Source: Branchiibius hedensis
GTDB taxonomy: Bacteria > Actinomycetota > Actinomycetes > Actinomycetales > Dermatophilaceae
Assembly: GCF_900108585.1 (NCBI RefSeq)
Contig: NZ_UESZ01000001.1
Location: 1,054,001 to 1,118,000 of the forward strand
Length of the DNA: 64,000 nt
Direction: 5' to 3'
A model generated the notes under the pieces. The model worked only from the letters and a program-made list of their open reading frames with translations, made no database searches and had not been told where the DNA came from. Position numbers and translations under genes: made by a program. Positions 8,072-16,313 of the stretch are shown piece after piece. Position 1 is the stretch's first letter; each line of letters opens with the position of its first letter.

Positions 8072-8920
8072 GTGAGCATGCGGGTGTGGGTCAACGGGCG
8101 CATCGTTGGCGACGAACCTAGTTTGAACGCGCTCGACCACGGGGTCACCGTGGGCGACGGGGTGTTCGAGACCTGCAAGGTCGTCGACTCGGGGGTGTTC
8201 GCGTTGCAGCGCCACCACGAACGGCTGGACCGCTCGTTGGCGGCGATGGGGCTGCCCGCCGCCGACCGGGGGATTCTCGATGAGGCGATCGGCGCCGTAC
8301 TGGAAGAGCCCATCACGTTCGGGCGGTTGCGCTACACCGTCACTGCCGGCGTCGGCCCGATGGGCTCGGATCGCGGTGACGCGCCACTCAGCTACGTTGT
8401 CGCCGCCGCCGAGGCAAAACCGTTCGCGCCGACCGCCAAAGTCGTGGTCGTGCCCTGGACCCGCAACGAACGGGGCGCTCTGGCGGGCGTGAAGTCCACG
8501 TCGTACGGCGAGAACGTGCTTGCGCTCGCCCGGGCCAAGGCCGAAGGCGGCAGCGAGGCGATCTTCGCCAACACCCGGGGCGAACTGTGTGAAGGCACCG
8601 GGAGCAACATCTTCGTGGTCATCGACGGGGTCGCCGTCACCCCGCCGCTGACCTCCGGGGCGCTGGCTGGGATCACCCGGGCTCTGACGTTGGAGGCCGC
8701 GGCCGCCGCGGGGATCCCGACCGCCGAGCGGGACCTGCCGATCGACGTACTCGACACCTGTGAAGAGGTCTTCCTCACCTCCACCACCCGCGACATCCAG
8801 CCGGTGCACGCGGTGGGCGAGCGGCGTATCGCAGCACCCGGACCGGTCACTACGCAACTGCAGGCGGCCTTCGCCGAGGTCTCCCGCGAGATGGGCGTCA
8901 CTCGCTTCGCGCCGGTATGA
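8072..8920 (+). CDS. pabC: Aminodeoxychorismate lyase / class IV aminotransferase
   Basis: This 282-aa PLP enzyme of fold type IV has the catalytic lysine in GVKSTSY (about residue 141), the EGGSEAIF and ELCEGTGSNIF blocks that bind the cofactor phosphate, and EEVFLTSTTRDIQPV near the C-terminus. Next to pabB it most likely eliminates pyruvate from aminodeoxychorismate to give p-aminobenzoate for folate; branched-chain or D-amino acid aminotransferase relatives are the alternative. GGAGGAG (8060-8066) sits 5 nt before the GTG at 8072, which I prefer over the ATG at 8078. Its stop overlaps the next start (ATGA). Confidence 0.85.
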   Translation: MSMRVWVNGRIVGDEPSLNALDHGVTVGDGVFETCKVVDSGVFALQRHHERLDRSLAAMGLPAADRGILDEAIGAVLEEPITFGRLRYTVTAGVGPMGSDRGDAPLSYVVAAAEAKPFAPTAKVVVVPWTRNERGALAGVKSTSYGENVLALARAKAEGGSEAIFANTRGELCEGTGSNIFVVIDGVAVTPPLTSGALAGITRALTLEAAAAAGIPTAERDLPIDVLDTCEEVFLTSTTRDIQPVHAVGERRIAAPGPVTTQLQAAFAEVSREMGVTRFAPV

Positions 8921-9363
8921 GCCAGCGCAAACCGAAGGACAGCAAGTGGTGGGTCGATGCTGACGAGGACCCCTGGGCCTGGCGACGGGCGCTGAAGTCC
9001 AACTGGACCACGCTGATCATCTACCGCACCGTCGTGATCGTCGTCGGGCTGGCGATCGTGGTGCTCGGGGTGATTCTGTTGCCGTTCCCCGGGCCGGGTT
9101 GGCTGGTGATCTTCCTGGGATTGGGCGTGCTGGCCTCGGAGTTCGAGCCGGCGGCCAAGCTGCGGTCGTACGCGATCAAGCAGGTCAAGAAGTGGAACGA
9201 GTGGCAGAAGCAGCAGTCGCTGTGGGTGCGCGCACTGCTCGGTCTGGGTTTGTTCATCCTGATCGTTGTGCTGTTCTACGCGCTGTTCGCGATCAGTGGT
9301 GTGCCGGTGTATTTGCCTGACCCGATTGAGAATTGGCTTCGTGGCCTCCCGGGCCTTCACTGA
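8917..9363 (+). CDS. TIGR02611/PGPGW family membrane protein
   Basis: This 148-aa protein has two hydrophobic hairpin segments (about residues 37-72 and 105-127) and the family signature PFPGPGWLVIFLGL between the first two helices. The N-terminus is charged (KPKDSKWWVDADEDPW), and a basic amphipathic stretch (IKQVKKWNEWQKQQ) links the helices. The function of this actinobacterial family is not known. The ATG overlaps the pabC stop, which puts it in the pab operon. No signal peptide is present. Confidence 0.8.
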   Translation: MSQRKPKDSKWWVDADEDPWAWRRALKSNWTTLIIYRTVVIVVGLAIVVLGVILLPFPGPGWLVIFLGLGVLASEFEPAAKLRSYAIKQVKKWNEWQKQQSLWVRALLGLGLFILIVVLFYALFAISGVPVYLPDPIENWLRGLPGLH

Positions 9364-10030
9364 GCGGGCCCAGCGATTCCGCGCGCTGGTCCTTGCCGTC
9401 GCTGACACGGATCCGGACACCGTGGACCGGATCATGCGCGAGATGGGTTCACGGCGCTTCTTCCTGGCCCCACTGGCGTGGGCGGCCGGATCCGTGGTCC
9501 TCATGCTGCGCGGGATCACCCTGATCCTGACCAACTGGCGCTTGACGTTGATCCAGCTCGTTCCGGCGATGCTCATCTGGCTGGGGATGTACGAGGTGAG
9601 CCGCTACGCGCTGCACGGAGCCGAGTTACGCACGTTGTCACCAGGCTGGCTGCTCGCAGGAAGCCTGCTGATCATCGCCGCGACGATGGCCTCCTTCTGG
9701 TGCAACACGGTCTTCGCCTTCGCGATCGACGCCGTCCCGCCCACGATCCGACCCGCCATCCAGGCCACGCAGCGGCGGATCTGGCCGGTCCTGATCGCCG
9801 GTCTGCTGGGTGGAGTGCTGCTGTCCTTCGCCGCGCTGGTCCTGCCCCGGTTCGGGAAGCGGTGGGTCTTCGAAGCGGTGCTGCTGGGCACGCTCGGTCT
9901 GTTGATCGTCGCGTTCGTCGCCGTACCCGCCCGGATCCTGCAGCGCCCGCCCCGCAAGTTGCCGCCGCGGGAAGCCGTTGGCCGCACCCGGGACTATCCG
10001 AAATTCGGTGTTTCTGGTCCTCATGGTTAG
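9341..10030 (+). CDS. Membrane protein, 3' end replaced by IS256 terminal sequence
   Basis: The chromosomal part (9341-9990) encodes a protein with four to five hydrophobic segments (about residues 45-62, 67-82, 103-125, 152-170, 185-205) and an Arg/Pro-rich cytoplasmic tail. The last codons, after GRTRD, are read from the inverted repeat of an IS256-type element starting at 9991 and stop at 10030, so the natural C-terminus is lost. The GTG start at 9341 overlaps the upstream gene by 23 nt; an ATG at 9434 is an alternative. I do not recognise the family. It may still function, as the cut lies beyond the last membrane segment. Confidence 0.55.
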   Translation: MASRAFTERAQRFRALVLAVADTDPDTVDRIMREMGSRRFFLAPLAWAAGSVVLMLRGITLILTNWRLTLIQLVPAMLIWLGMYEVSRYALHGAELRTLSPGWLLAGSLLIIAATMASFWCNTVFAFAIDAVPPTIRPAIQATQRRIWPVLIAGLLGGVLLSFAALVLPRFGKRWVFEAVLLGTLGLLIVAFVAVPARILQRPPRKLPPREAVGRTRDYPKFGVSGPHG

Positions 10031-11472
10031 TACTTCTCTGCGGTGGGCCAGCGGCCTTCGAAGACGGTCGCGAAGACGTTCAGCGCTGGCTTCCATCGCA
10101 TGGTCCATCGTGCCTGCCCCTTACCGGTGGGGTCCAGTGACCGGGTCACCAGGTACAGGCACTTCAGTGCGGCGTGCTCGTTGGGGAAGTGTCCCCGGGC
10201 TCGCACGGCCCGCCGGTATCGTGCGTTCAGCGACTCGATCGCGTTGGTGCTGAACAGAATCCGGCGGATCTCGACCTCATACGCCAGGAACGGGGTGAAC
10301 TGTTCCCAGGCGTTCTCCCACAACCGGATCAGCCCGGGGTAGCGCGCACCCCATACCGCGGCGAACTTCTCGAACTCGTCCCGGGCCGCTGCCGCGGTCG
10401 GGGCGGTGTAGACCAGTTTGAGTTCCCGGGCGATCTGGTCCCAGTACTTACGCGAGGTCAGCCGGAAGCTGTTGCGCAGCAAATGGATGACACATGTCTG
10501 CACGATGGCGTCGGGCCAGGTGGACTCCACGACCTCGGGTAACCCTTTGAGCCCGTCACAGACCACGAACATCGTGTCAGTGATGCCGCGGTTCTTCAGC
10601 TCGGTCAGCACCGCCAGCCAGTACTTGGCGCCTTCGCCGTCGCCGGGGGTGCCGGCCCACAACCCCAGCACGTCCTTGCACCCATCCACGCTGACCCCGA
10701 TCGCCGCGTAGAACGGGCGGTTGGCGACTTGCCCGTCGCGGACCTTGACCACGATCGCGTCGATGAAGATCGCCGCGTACACCGCGTCCAGTGGGCGAGC
10801 TAACCATTCGGTCATCTCCTCGCTGACCCGCTCGGTGATCCGGGCGATGGTGTCCTTGGACACCGACGCACCGTAGATCTCTTCCAAGTGGGCACTGATC
10901 TCCCCGGTCGTCAGCCCCTTGGCGGTCAGCGACAGCACCAGGGTGTCCAGGCTGGCGAGCTTGCGGTGATGTTTGGGCACGATCACCGGCTCGAATGTGC
11001 CCGCCCGATCCCGCGGGACGGTGATCTCGACCTTGCCGGCCGAATCGGTCATCACCGTCTTGGTGCGCGAACCATTGCGCACATTGCGCTGCTGGTCCAC
11101 CGGCACGGTCGCACCCGCCTCATCGGTCGACGGGTGGTGCTTGGGATGACCCAGGTGCTCGGTCATCTCCTCCTCCAGGGAGGTCTCCAGCACCATCTTG
11201 GTCAGCTTCTTCAACAACCCTTGCGGCCCGGCGATCGGGTCACCGTTGGCACGGGCCTGACGCACCAACGCAGCGATCGCCTCCTGCTCAGCCCGTTCGG
11301 CCTCCGAGCGCTTCGGTCGACGATCCCGCGGCCGCTTGCGACCAGCCGTGTCGTCCCGGGCCGGCTCGATCTGCTCCTGATTCATGCCCTGCAGTGTCAT
11401 GCGTGCCTACTCCGATCCCGCCCACAGCCGTGGGCGTGTCACGGACCAGAAACACCGAAACTGCGATAGTCC
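9991..11472. mobile_element. IS256-family insertion sequence, 1482 bp
   Basis: Its ends are 30-bp inverted repeats (9991-10020 and 11443-11472) that match at 26 of 30 positions: outer GGACTATC and inner TTCGGTGTTTCTGGTCC are identical in both. A single transposase gene on the minus strand fills the interior. No 8-9 bp target duplication is visible: the left flank ends CGCACCCG and the right flank begins CCAAGTGG. This suggests that flanking DNA was rearranged after insertion. The left end interrupts a chromosomal membrane-protein gene. Confidence 0.88.
10027..11400 (-). CDS. IS256-family transposase (Transposase_mut)
   Basis: This 457-aa transposase is full length for the family. It has an N-terminal DNA-binding region, the Asp of FIDAIVVKVRDG (about residues 205-216), the second Asp in VVCDGLKGLPEV (about 270), the zinc-type TCVIHLLRNS stretch that follows, and the catalytic Glu in STNAIESLNARYRRA (about 385). 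The DDE triad is intact and no frameshift is seen, so the element may be active. The last codons lie just inside the left terminal repeat. An internal ATG 15 nt downstream is an alternative start. Confidence 0.93.
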   Translation of the reverse strand: MTLQGMNQEQIEPARDDTAGRKRPRDRRPKRSEAERAEQEAIAALVRQARANGDPIAGPQGLLKKLTKMVLETSLEEEMTEHLGHPKHHPSTDEAGATVPVDQQRNVRNGSRTKTVMTDSAGKVEITVPRDRAGTFEPVIVPKHHRKLASLDTLVLSLTAKGLTTGEISAHLEEIYGASVSKDTIARITERVSEEMTEWLARPLDAVYAAIFIDAIVVKVRDGQVANRPFYAAIGVSVDGCKDVLGLWAGTPGDGEGAKYWLAVLTELKNRGITDTMFVVCDGLKGLPEVVESTWPDAIVQTCVIHLLRNSFRLTSRKYWDQIARELKLVYTAPTAAAARDEFEKFAAVWGARYPGLIRLWENAWEQFTPFLAYEVEIRRILFSTNAIESLNARYRRAVRARGHFPNEHAALKCLYLVTRSLDPTGKGQARWTMRWKPALNVFATVFEGRWPTAEKY

Positions 11473-11507
11473 CCAAGTGGATTTGGCCCCGGGATGACGG
11501 CCTGACT

Positions 11508-11527
11508 GGGCCCCGCTTTTGGCGGGT
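11508..11527. terminator. Possible terminator hairpin after the permease gene
   Basis: CCCGC (11512-11516) and GCGGG (11522-11526) form a short GC stem around TTTTG, about 55 nt beyond the permease stop on the minus strand. It lacks a clear T tract on either side, so the call is weak. Confidence 0.3.
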
Positions 11528-11580
11528 AGTTGTGGGCGCGTTGAGACGCGTGATCGTCGATGGTGGCGATCCGCGCGGCC

Positions 11581-12732
11581 TCAGTGGTGCGGGGGTGTGT
11601 CGGGGTCGCCGCCCATCGTGTGCAGCATGCTGGTTCCGCCGCTGCGGACGAACCGCGCGCACAGCAGGGCTGCGAGGGTCAGGAAGGCGATGTTGAGCCA
11701 GGCGGTGTAGTTCCAGCTGATTCCGGCGTCTCCGGTGAAGGCGTGCCCGGAGGCTGGGACGAGGTGGGCGAGTTGGAAGAGGATCTCGACGGCGTACCCG
11801 GCTGCCACCATGCAGATGTAGAAGACGCCGGTGATGCGTAGGGTCATGGTCCACCCGTAGTACTTGCGGTAGATGGCCAGGATGGGCAGGATCAGCAGGT
11901 CGGCGAATAGGAACGACACGACGCCGCCGAAGCTGATGCCGCCGTTCCACAAGACCGCCGCTAGCGGAACGTTGCCGATGGAGCAGACGAAGCTGGCGAT
12001 CGCGATGACGGGGCCGATGATCGGCCCCCAGATCGCCGACCAGACCGGGTGACCGTTCAGGAACAGGTGCTGCCAGAAGCTCTGCGGTACCCAGGCGGCG
12101 ACTGCGCCGGCGATCAGCAGCCCGATGACGATGTCGCGGATGACTGCGGCCCACTCCATCACGAAAATGTGACTCACGGCGGTGATCCCGCGCGGAGAGG
12201 CGAGCCGGGACCAGAGCGAACCCTCGCCGGTGATGGACATGTCCATCGCGGCGTGGCCTTCCATGGACCCGGCGATCCCTTTGTCGGCTTGGGTGCGGGC
12301 GTCGCGGATCAGTTTGTCCCGCAGCACGATCCGGAACACCAGGGCGACCAGGATGATGATGATGGGGCCGCCGACGAACTCGGCCAGGGTGAACTGCCAG
12401 CCCAGCAGCAGCGCCAGGATGATGCCGAGCTCGACGACCAGGTTGGTGGAGGCGATCTCGAAGACCATCGCCGCGGTGAAGCTGGCACCCTTGCGAAACA
12501 GCGACCGGGCCAAGGCGACCGCGGCGTACGAGCACGACGAGGAGGCGACGCCGAGCCCGGTGGCCTTGGCCAGGGTGGCCGGGCGGTCGTCACCCAGCAG
12601 CCGGGAGACCTGCTCGCGGCGCACCACCGCTTGCACGAGGGAGGCGAGCAGGAAGCCCAGGATCAGCGACCAGCAGATCTGCCAGGCCATCATCCCGGCC
12701 ATCCGTAACGCATCGAGCACCCAGTTCAACAT
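11581..12732 (-). CDS. DUF318/ArsP-type permease, probably metal related
   Basis: This 383-aa membrane protein has about eight to ten hydrophobic segments, with two conserved Cys-containing motifs typical of this permease family: SSSCSYAAVAL (about residues 63-73) and SFVCSIGNVPLAA (about 242-254). A His/Met-containing cytoplasmic loop (MEGHAAMDM, about residues 155-163) lies between the halves. It follows the DUF1541 lipoprotein gene by 82 nt on the same strand, behind a CsoR-like operator. Copper or another soft metal is therefore the likely link; relatives include organoarsenical permease ArsP. GGAG lies about 10 nt before the ATG. The substrate is inferred from context only. Confidence 0.75.
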   Translation of the reverse strand: MLNWVLDALRMAGMMAWQICWSLILGFLLASLVQAVVRREQVSRLLGDDRPATLAKATGLGVASSSCSYAAVALARSLFRKGASFTAAMVFEIASTNLVVELGIILALLLGWQFTLAEFVGGPIIIILVALVFRIVLRDKLIRDARTQADKGIAGSMEGHAAMDMSITGEGSLWSRLASPRGITAVSHIFVMEWAAVIRDIVIGLLIAGAVAAWVPQSFWQHLFLNGHPVWSAIWGPIIGPVIAIASFVCSIGNVPLAAVLWNGGISFGGVVSFLFADLLILPILAIYRKYYGWTMTLRITGVFYICMVAAGYAVEILFQLAHLVPASGHAFTGDAGISWNYTAWLNIAFLTLAALLCARFVRSGGTSMLHTMGGDPDTPPHH

Positions 12733-12814
12733 TTCGGGTCATCTCCTCCAGCGCCGGACAGTACGCGCCGGGCGGGTCAGGTGACGCACGGGCAGCGGCT
12801 AGGGCGATCGGCTA

Positions 12815-13447
12815 CTACTTGGCTGCCTTCATCTCGTCCTGGACGACCCACTTGTGGTTCTTCATGGTCATGCCACCGGCGGTGTAGTCCACGACGTAGA
12901 CGGTTTGGTCGGTCGAACTGGTGATCGTGGCGGTCGCACCCTTCATCCCGGGCATGTGGTCCGCGGTCAGAGTCACCTTCTTGCCGTCGGGTAGCCGGCG
13001 GGTGCCGGCATCCTTGATTTCCTGTTGGACGACCCACTTATGGTCTTTGACCATCGCCCCGCCGGTGGTCGGGGTGTAGTTCACTGCGTAGGTGAAGGTC
13101 GAGTACGCGCCCACGACCGTCGCCCGGGCACCGTCCATCCCGGGCATGTGGTTCGCGGTCAAGATCACCGTGCTACCGACCGGGTACTTCGGATGGCCGG
13201 CCGGCTTCATCCCGGCCGGTACCGGACCGCTGTCGCCGTGGTGCATCGGCATCGATGACGCCATGGAGGGCATCGAAGAACTCATCGACGAGTTCATCGC
13301 CGTGTGGTCCATGGCCTGACTGGAACCGGTGGTCGCGCCCTGGCTGCCGGAGCCACCCGAGCACGCGGCCAGCACCAGAGCAGTAGCGCTGGCGGCCACA
13401 GTGAGCAGGGTTCGTCGGGGCAGTTTCGAGATCGAAGGTGTGATCAT
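12815..13447 (-). CDS. Met/His-rich lipoprotein with two DUF1541 (YdhK) repeats
   Basis: This 210-aa protein has a lipoprotein signal peptide with lipobox LAAC (Cys near residue 29). A linker rich in Met, His and Ser follows (about 44-72; for example MPMHH). Two tandem copies of the DUF1541 domain come next, at about residues 90-146 and 154-207. Each copy carries a T-A-(N/D)-H-M-P-G-M motif and ends in a (D/N)HKWVVQ block. Met/His patterns of this kind bind Cu(I)/Cu(II) in other periplasmic proteins, so an extracytoplasmic copper-binding role is likely. It is the first gene of a two-gene operon with the permease. The start codon lies so close to the predicted -10 that the transcript may be leaderless. 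Confidence 0.8.
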   Translation of the reverse strand: MITPSISKLPRRTLLTVAASATALVLAACSGGSGSQGATTGSSQAMDHTAMNSSMSSSMPSMASSMPMHHGDSGPVPAGMKPAGHPKYPVGSTVILTANHMPGMDGARATVVGAYSTFTYAVNYTPTTGGAMVKDHKWVVQQEIKDAGTRRLPDGKKVTLTADHMPGMKGATATITSSTDQTVYVVDYTAGGMTMKNHKWVVQDEMKAAK

Positions 13448-13457
13448 TCACCGAATG

Positions 13458-13474
13458 ATACCCCTAGGGGGTAT
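13458..13474. promoter_or_regulatory. CsoR-type copper operator (ATACCCC-TA-GGGGGTAT)
   Basis: A 17-bp near-perfect palindrome of A/T-rich ends around a C run and a G run, the pattern of CsoR/RcnR-family operators in copper-responsive promoters. It lies just upstream of the lipoprotein gene and overlaps a possible minus-strand -10 element (TATCAT at 13455-13460). No CsoR gene is present in the window. Confidence 0.7.
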
Positions 13475-13504
13475 GGACGTTGAGTGGGGGTTGTCGGTCG
13501 ACGT

Positions 13505-14314
13505 TCAGCTGGTCGATTGCCGCGCGTGCGCGAGCCGGTAGCTGGTGGTGCCGGTTTCGATAATGGTGCCGTGGTAAGTGAGGCGGTCCACAATCGCGGC
13601 GCACAGACGAGGGTCGGTGAAGGTGTCGGTCCACCCGGAGAAGCTCTGGTTGCTGGCGATCGCGATCGAGTTCTTCTCTTCGCGTTCGGTGAGGACCTGG
13701 AAGAGCAGTTCCGCGCCGCGGCGGTCTAGTTCCATGTAGCCCAGCTCATCAATGATGAGCAGGTCGACGCGGCCGTAGCGGGCGATCGTCTTGGCCAGGA
13801 GCTTGTCGTCGGCGGCTTCGACCAGCTCGTTCACCAACCGGGTGGCCAGGGTGTACCGGACCCGGAAGCCTTGCTCGGCAGCCGCTGTCCCGAGGCCGAT
13901 GAGCAGGTGGCTCTTGCCGGTGCCGGAGTCGCCGATCAGGCACAGCGGTTCGCCTTTGCGGATCCAGTCGCCCTTGGACAGCTGGTGGATGGTCGCGGCC
14001 TCGATCGCTGGGTTGGCCTCGAAGTCGAAGTCGCCCAACCATTTGGCCCGTGGAAACTGGGCGGCCTTGACCCGGCGGACTGAGGAGCGGCGGTCGCGGT
14101 CGTCAACTTCGGCCAGCAGCAGCTCGGCCAGGAACCCCGGGTAGGACAGCTGCTCCTTCTTGGCCACCCCGATCGCTTCATCGAGCACGCCGCGGATCGT
14201 CGGCAGTCGTAGCCGGCGGCAGGCCTGATCGACCGCGGCCAGGGCTGCTTCCTCAGTCAGACCACGCCGTCGGCGCAGGGTCGGGGTGATCGTGCTCGCG
14301 GGTGCATTGGGCAT
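13505..14314 (-). CDS. istB: IS21-family helper ATPase IstB
   Basis: This 269-aa AAA+ ATPase has Walker A GDSGTGKSH (about residues 117-125), Walker B LLIIDELGY (about 180-188) and a sensor motif IAIASNQSFSGW (about 215-226). It serves as the transposition helper that selects targets and stimulates IstA. The ATG overlaps the istA stop by one base (TGATG). Full length, no damage seen. Confidence 0.93.
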   Translation of the reverse strand: MPNAPASTITPTLRRRRGLTEEAALAAVDQACRRLRLPTIRGVLDEAIGVAKKEQLSYPGFLAELLLAEVDDRDRRSSVRRVKAAQFPRAKWLGDFDFEANPAIEAATIHQLSKGDWIRKGEPLCLIGDSGTGKSHLLIGLGTAAAEQGFRVRYTLATRLVNELVEAADDKLLAKTIARYGRVDLLIIDELGYMELDRRGAELLFQVLTEREEKNSIAIASNQSFSGWTDTFTDPRLCAAIVDRLTYHGTIIETGTTSYRLAHARQSTS

Positions 14315-16017
14315 CAGCTGGTACTCGCCTTCGTCAGATCGGCTGTCGAGGTCGCTGCCGCGGCGCGGCGGGGTAGGAGTTCGTCGTAGGCGGCCACGGA
14401 CGGCAAGGGCCGGGTGTCCGCCGGCAGGCCCGCGATGACCGCGGCCGGGTCGGTCAGGCGTCGTTGGGTGAGACTGACAACACGGTGCTCACCCACGTCA
14501 CCTTGAGCAGCGGGGTGACGGTCAGAACTGGCCCCACCTTCGCCAGCAGCGGCGGAGTCGAGGGTTGCGGCGTGTCGGCGTGCTTCGACCGCGACCACCT
14601 CGGCGGTGACCGCGCCGACCGTAAGTGCAGCGGTGATCCCGGCGGCCACCGCCTCGGCCGGCAACGACCGGTGCAGTAGCAGGACGTCGATGAGTTCCCG
14701 GGTGCCCTCGGCATCGCCGTTGACTTTCCGGGAGGCGGCCCAGAACGCGTCATGCGCCGCCGTGAACGTTCCCGCGGCCCGGGCGGCTGCCAGTGCGGTC
14801 GACCCGGGTAGCGCGCCCGGCTTGTGTTTCAACACCTCGAGGTAGTGGTCGAGGTTGACGACGTGGCCGCCGCGGGAGGCGACCCGCGGGTGGGTGGCCA
14901 CGGTGGTGTGGCCTTCGAACACGATCAGGTGCGAGGCCCGCAACGAGACCCGGACTGTGCGGCCGATCAGGTGCGCGGGGACGGAGTACTTCATCATCCG
15001 CACGGTGATCATCGCTGACCGGTCCACTCGTGGGTGCAGCACCAGCCCGGGGTCGAACCTGTCGACCGGCAACGGGGACAACATATTTTGTTCCGCCTGG
15101 TAGTCGGTGCCGATGGTGTTCAGTTTCCCGGTGATCCGCCGGCTGTCGTCGGCGGCCTCCCAGGCACGGATCTTCTCGTTCAGCTCCTCCAGCGACTCGA
15201 CTTCGGGCATCGGGGTCAGGTGGTTGCGGCGGAACCAGCCGACCTCACCTTCGACGCCGCCCTTTTCGTGCGCGCCGGCGATGCCGGGCTGGCAGTAGAA
15301 GGAGTCGAAACCGTAATGCGATTTGAACAGCACCCACCGGTCGTTCTCTTTCCGGCGGCGGTCGCCGCCGTGCAGCACGGCCAGCACTGCGGAGGTCAGG
15401 TTGTCGTACCGGATATGCCGGGTCGGGATGCCTCCGAGGGTTTCGAAGGCGTCGATGTGGCCTTCCAGGAACGCTTCCTGCGCGCACGTCGGGTACACCC
15501 GGTGGATTGCTTTCCCCGAGTATGAGAGCCGGTAGATGAACATCTGGCACTTGGTCTTCACGCCGTTGATGACGACCCAGACTTCGCCGAAATCGACCTC
15601 CGCCTCCTCACCCGGCTCGTGTATCTGTGGGACGAAGGCGGCCTCTTCGACCCGGCGACCGCCTTCGAGGTCTATTTGTGCCCGGCGGACCCGCACGTAG
15701 TCCCGCACGGTCGAGTACGACAGGCCAGTTGCGGCGTGCTCGTCGATCAACCGGGCCAGGATCCTGGTCGCGGTATGCCGCTGCTTCCTGGGCGCATCCA
15801 GATCGGCACGGAGCATGTCGTCGATCGCGTCCTTGAACGGGTCCAACCTTGGCGAGGACCTCGTCGGCGTCTTCCGTGCCGGTGGCATCGCCGACGCCAA
15901 CGCTTGCCGCACCGTGCGCCGATGCACCCCATGCCGCTTCGCTAGTTCCCGGATCGAGAGCTCCTCGACCCGTGCGTCCCGGCGGATCGCCGCGAACAAC
16001 TCCACCCGTGACTCCAT
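14314..16017 (-). CDS. istA: IS21-family transposase IstA
   Basis: This 567-aa transposase has an N-terminal HTH (IRELAKRHGVHRRTVRQAL, about residues 20-40) and an rve-type DDE core: Asp in EVDFGEV (about 140), Asp in HIRYDNLTS (about 200) and Glu in EKGGVEGEVG (about 250). A Mu-type C-terminal beta-barrel region follows. I start at the ATG at 16015-16017 (MESRVELF); the frame is open 13 codons further upstream but lacks support. The gene appears intact. Confidence 0.92.
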   Translation of the reverse strand: MESRVELFAAIRRDARVEELSIRELAKRHGVHRRTVRQALASAMPPARKTPTRSSPRLDPFKDAIDDMLRADLDAPRKQRHTATRILARLIDEHAATGLSYSTVRDYVRVRRAQIDLEGGRRVEEAAFVPQIHEPGEEAEVDFGEVWVVINGVKTKCQMFIYRLSYSGKAIHRVYPTCAQEAFLEGHIDAFETLGGIPTRHIRYDNLTSAVLAVLHGGDRRRKENDRWVLFKSHYGFDSFYCQPGIAGAHEKGGVEGEVGWFRRNHLTPMPEVESLEELNEKIRAWEAADDSRRITGKLNTIGTDYQAEQNMLSPLPVDRFDPGLVLHPRVDRSAMITVRMMKYSVPAHLIGRTVRVSLRASHLIVFEGHTTVATHPRVASRGGHVVNLDHYLEVLKHKPGALPGSTALAAARAAGTFTAAHDAFWAASRKVNGDAEGTRELIDVLLLHRSLPAEAVAAGITAALTVGAVTAEVVAVEARRHAATLDSAAAGEGGASSDRHPAAQGDVGEHRVVSLTQRRLTDPAAVIAGLPADTRPLPSVAAYDELLPRRAAAATSTADLTKASTS

Positions 16018-16063
16018 CCCCAAACCCCATCCCGTCGAACCAGTAGATGAAGCCAAGGCTCAG

Positions 16064-16153
16064 GTGGGGCCAGATCAAACCGTCATAACCGCCCCCGGCA
16101 AGTCGCAAGTGGGGCCAGATCAGACCGTCACAGTGGGGCCAAACCAACCTGTC
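16064..16153. repeat. Three direct repeats at the istA-side end of IS21
   Basis: Repeat units begin at 16064, 16109 and 16133. All contain GTGGGGCCA followed by an A/C-rich spacer and end in GTCA. They are spaced 45 and 24 nt apart. Their position at the element tip fits transposase-binding sites. Confidence 0.75.
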
Positions 16154-16313
16154 ACAACCACCACGTCGGCACCAACGGCAAAATCTCCCTACGCCGCGCC
16201 GGCAAAATGCACCACCTCGGCATCGGCACCGAACACCACGGCAAACCAGTCGTCATCATCGTCACCGAAACCACCGTCACCGTCATCCACCAAGGCACCG
16301 GCCACGTACTAGC
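16154..16313 (+). pseudogene. IS481-family transposase C-terminal remnant, first part (element A)
   Basis: Read from the CAC codon at 16154, the frame gives NGKISLRRAGKMHHLGIGT and then a stretch ending GTGHVL. This is the C-terminal beta domain of larger IS481 transposases. All upstream sequence was removed at the IS21 boundary. The frame is interrupted at 16313 by a second IS481 element. The remainder of the same reading frame resumes at 17414. Confidence 0.75.
16308..16313. repeat. Target-site duplication ACTAGC, left copy
   Basis: ACTAGC here and at 17414-17419 flank the IS481 element B exactly. Removing B and one copy restores the reading frame of the interrupted older transposase. Confidence 0.88.

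Larger units (their letters stand above)
13492..16153. mobile_element. IS21-family insertion sequence (istA-istB)
   Basis: The minus-strand pair istA and istB fills the element. The istA-side end carries three 21-22 bp direct repeats of the type GTGGGGCCAGATCA.ACCGTCA (16064-16085, 16109-16130, 16133-16153), which look like the multiple transposase-binding repeats of IS21 ends. The outermost terminates in CA. The istB-side end is placed at TGTCGGTC (13492), which resembles TGACGGTC of the second repeat read inward. No target duplication is visible. Left boundary uncertain by tens of bases. Confidence 0.75.
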
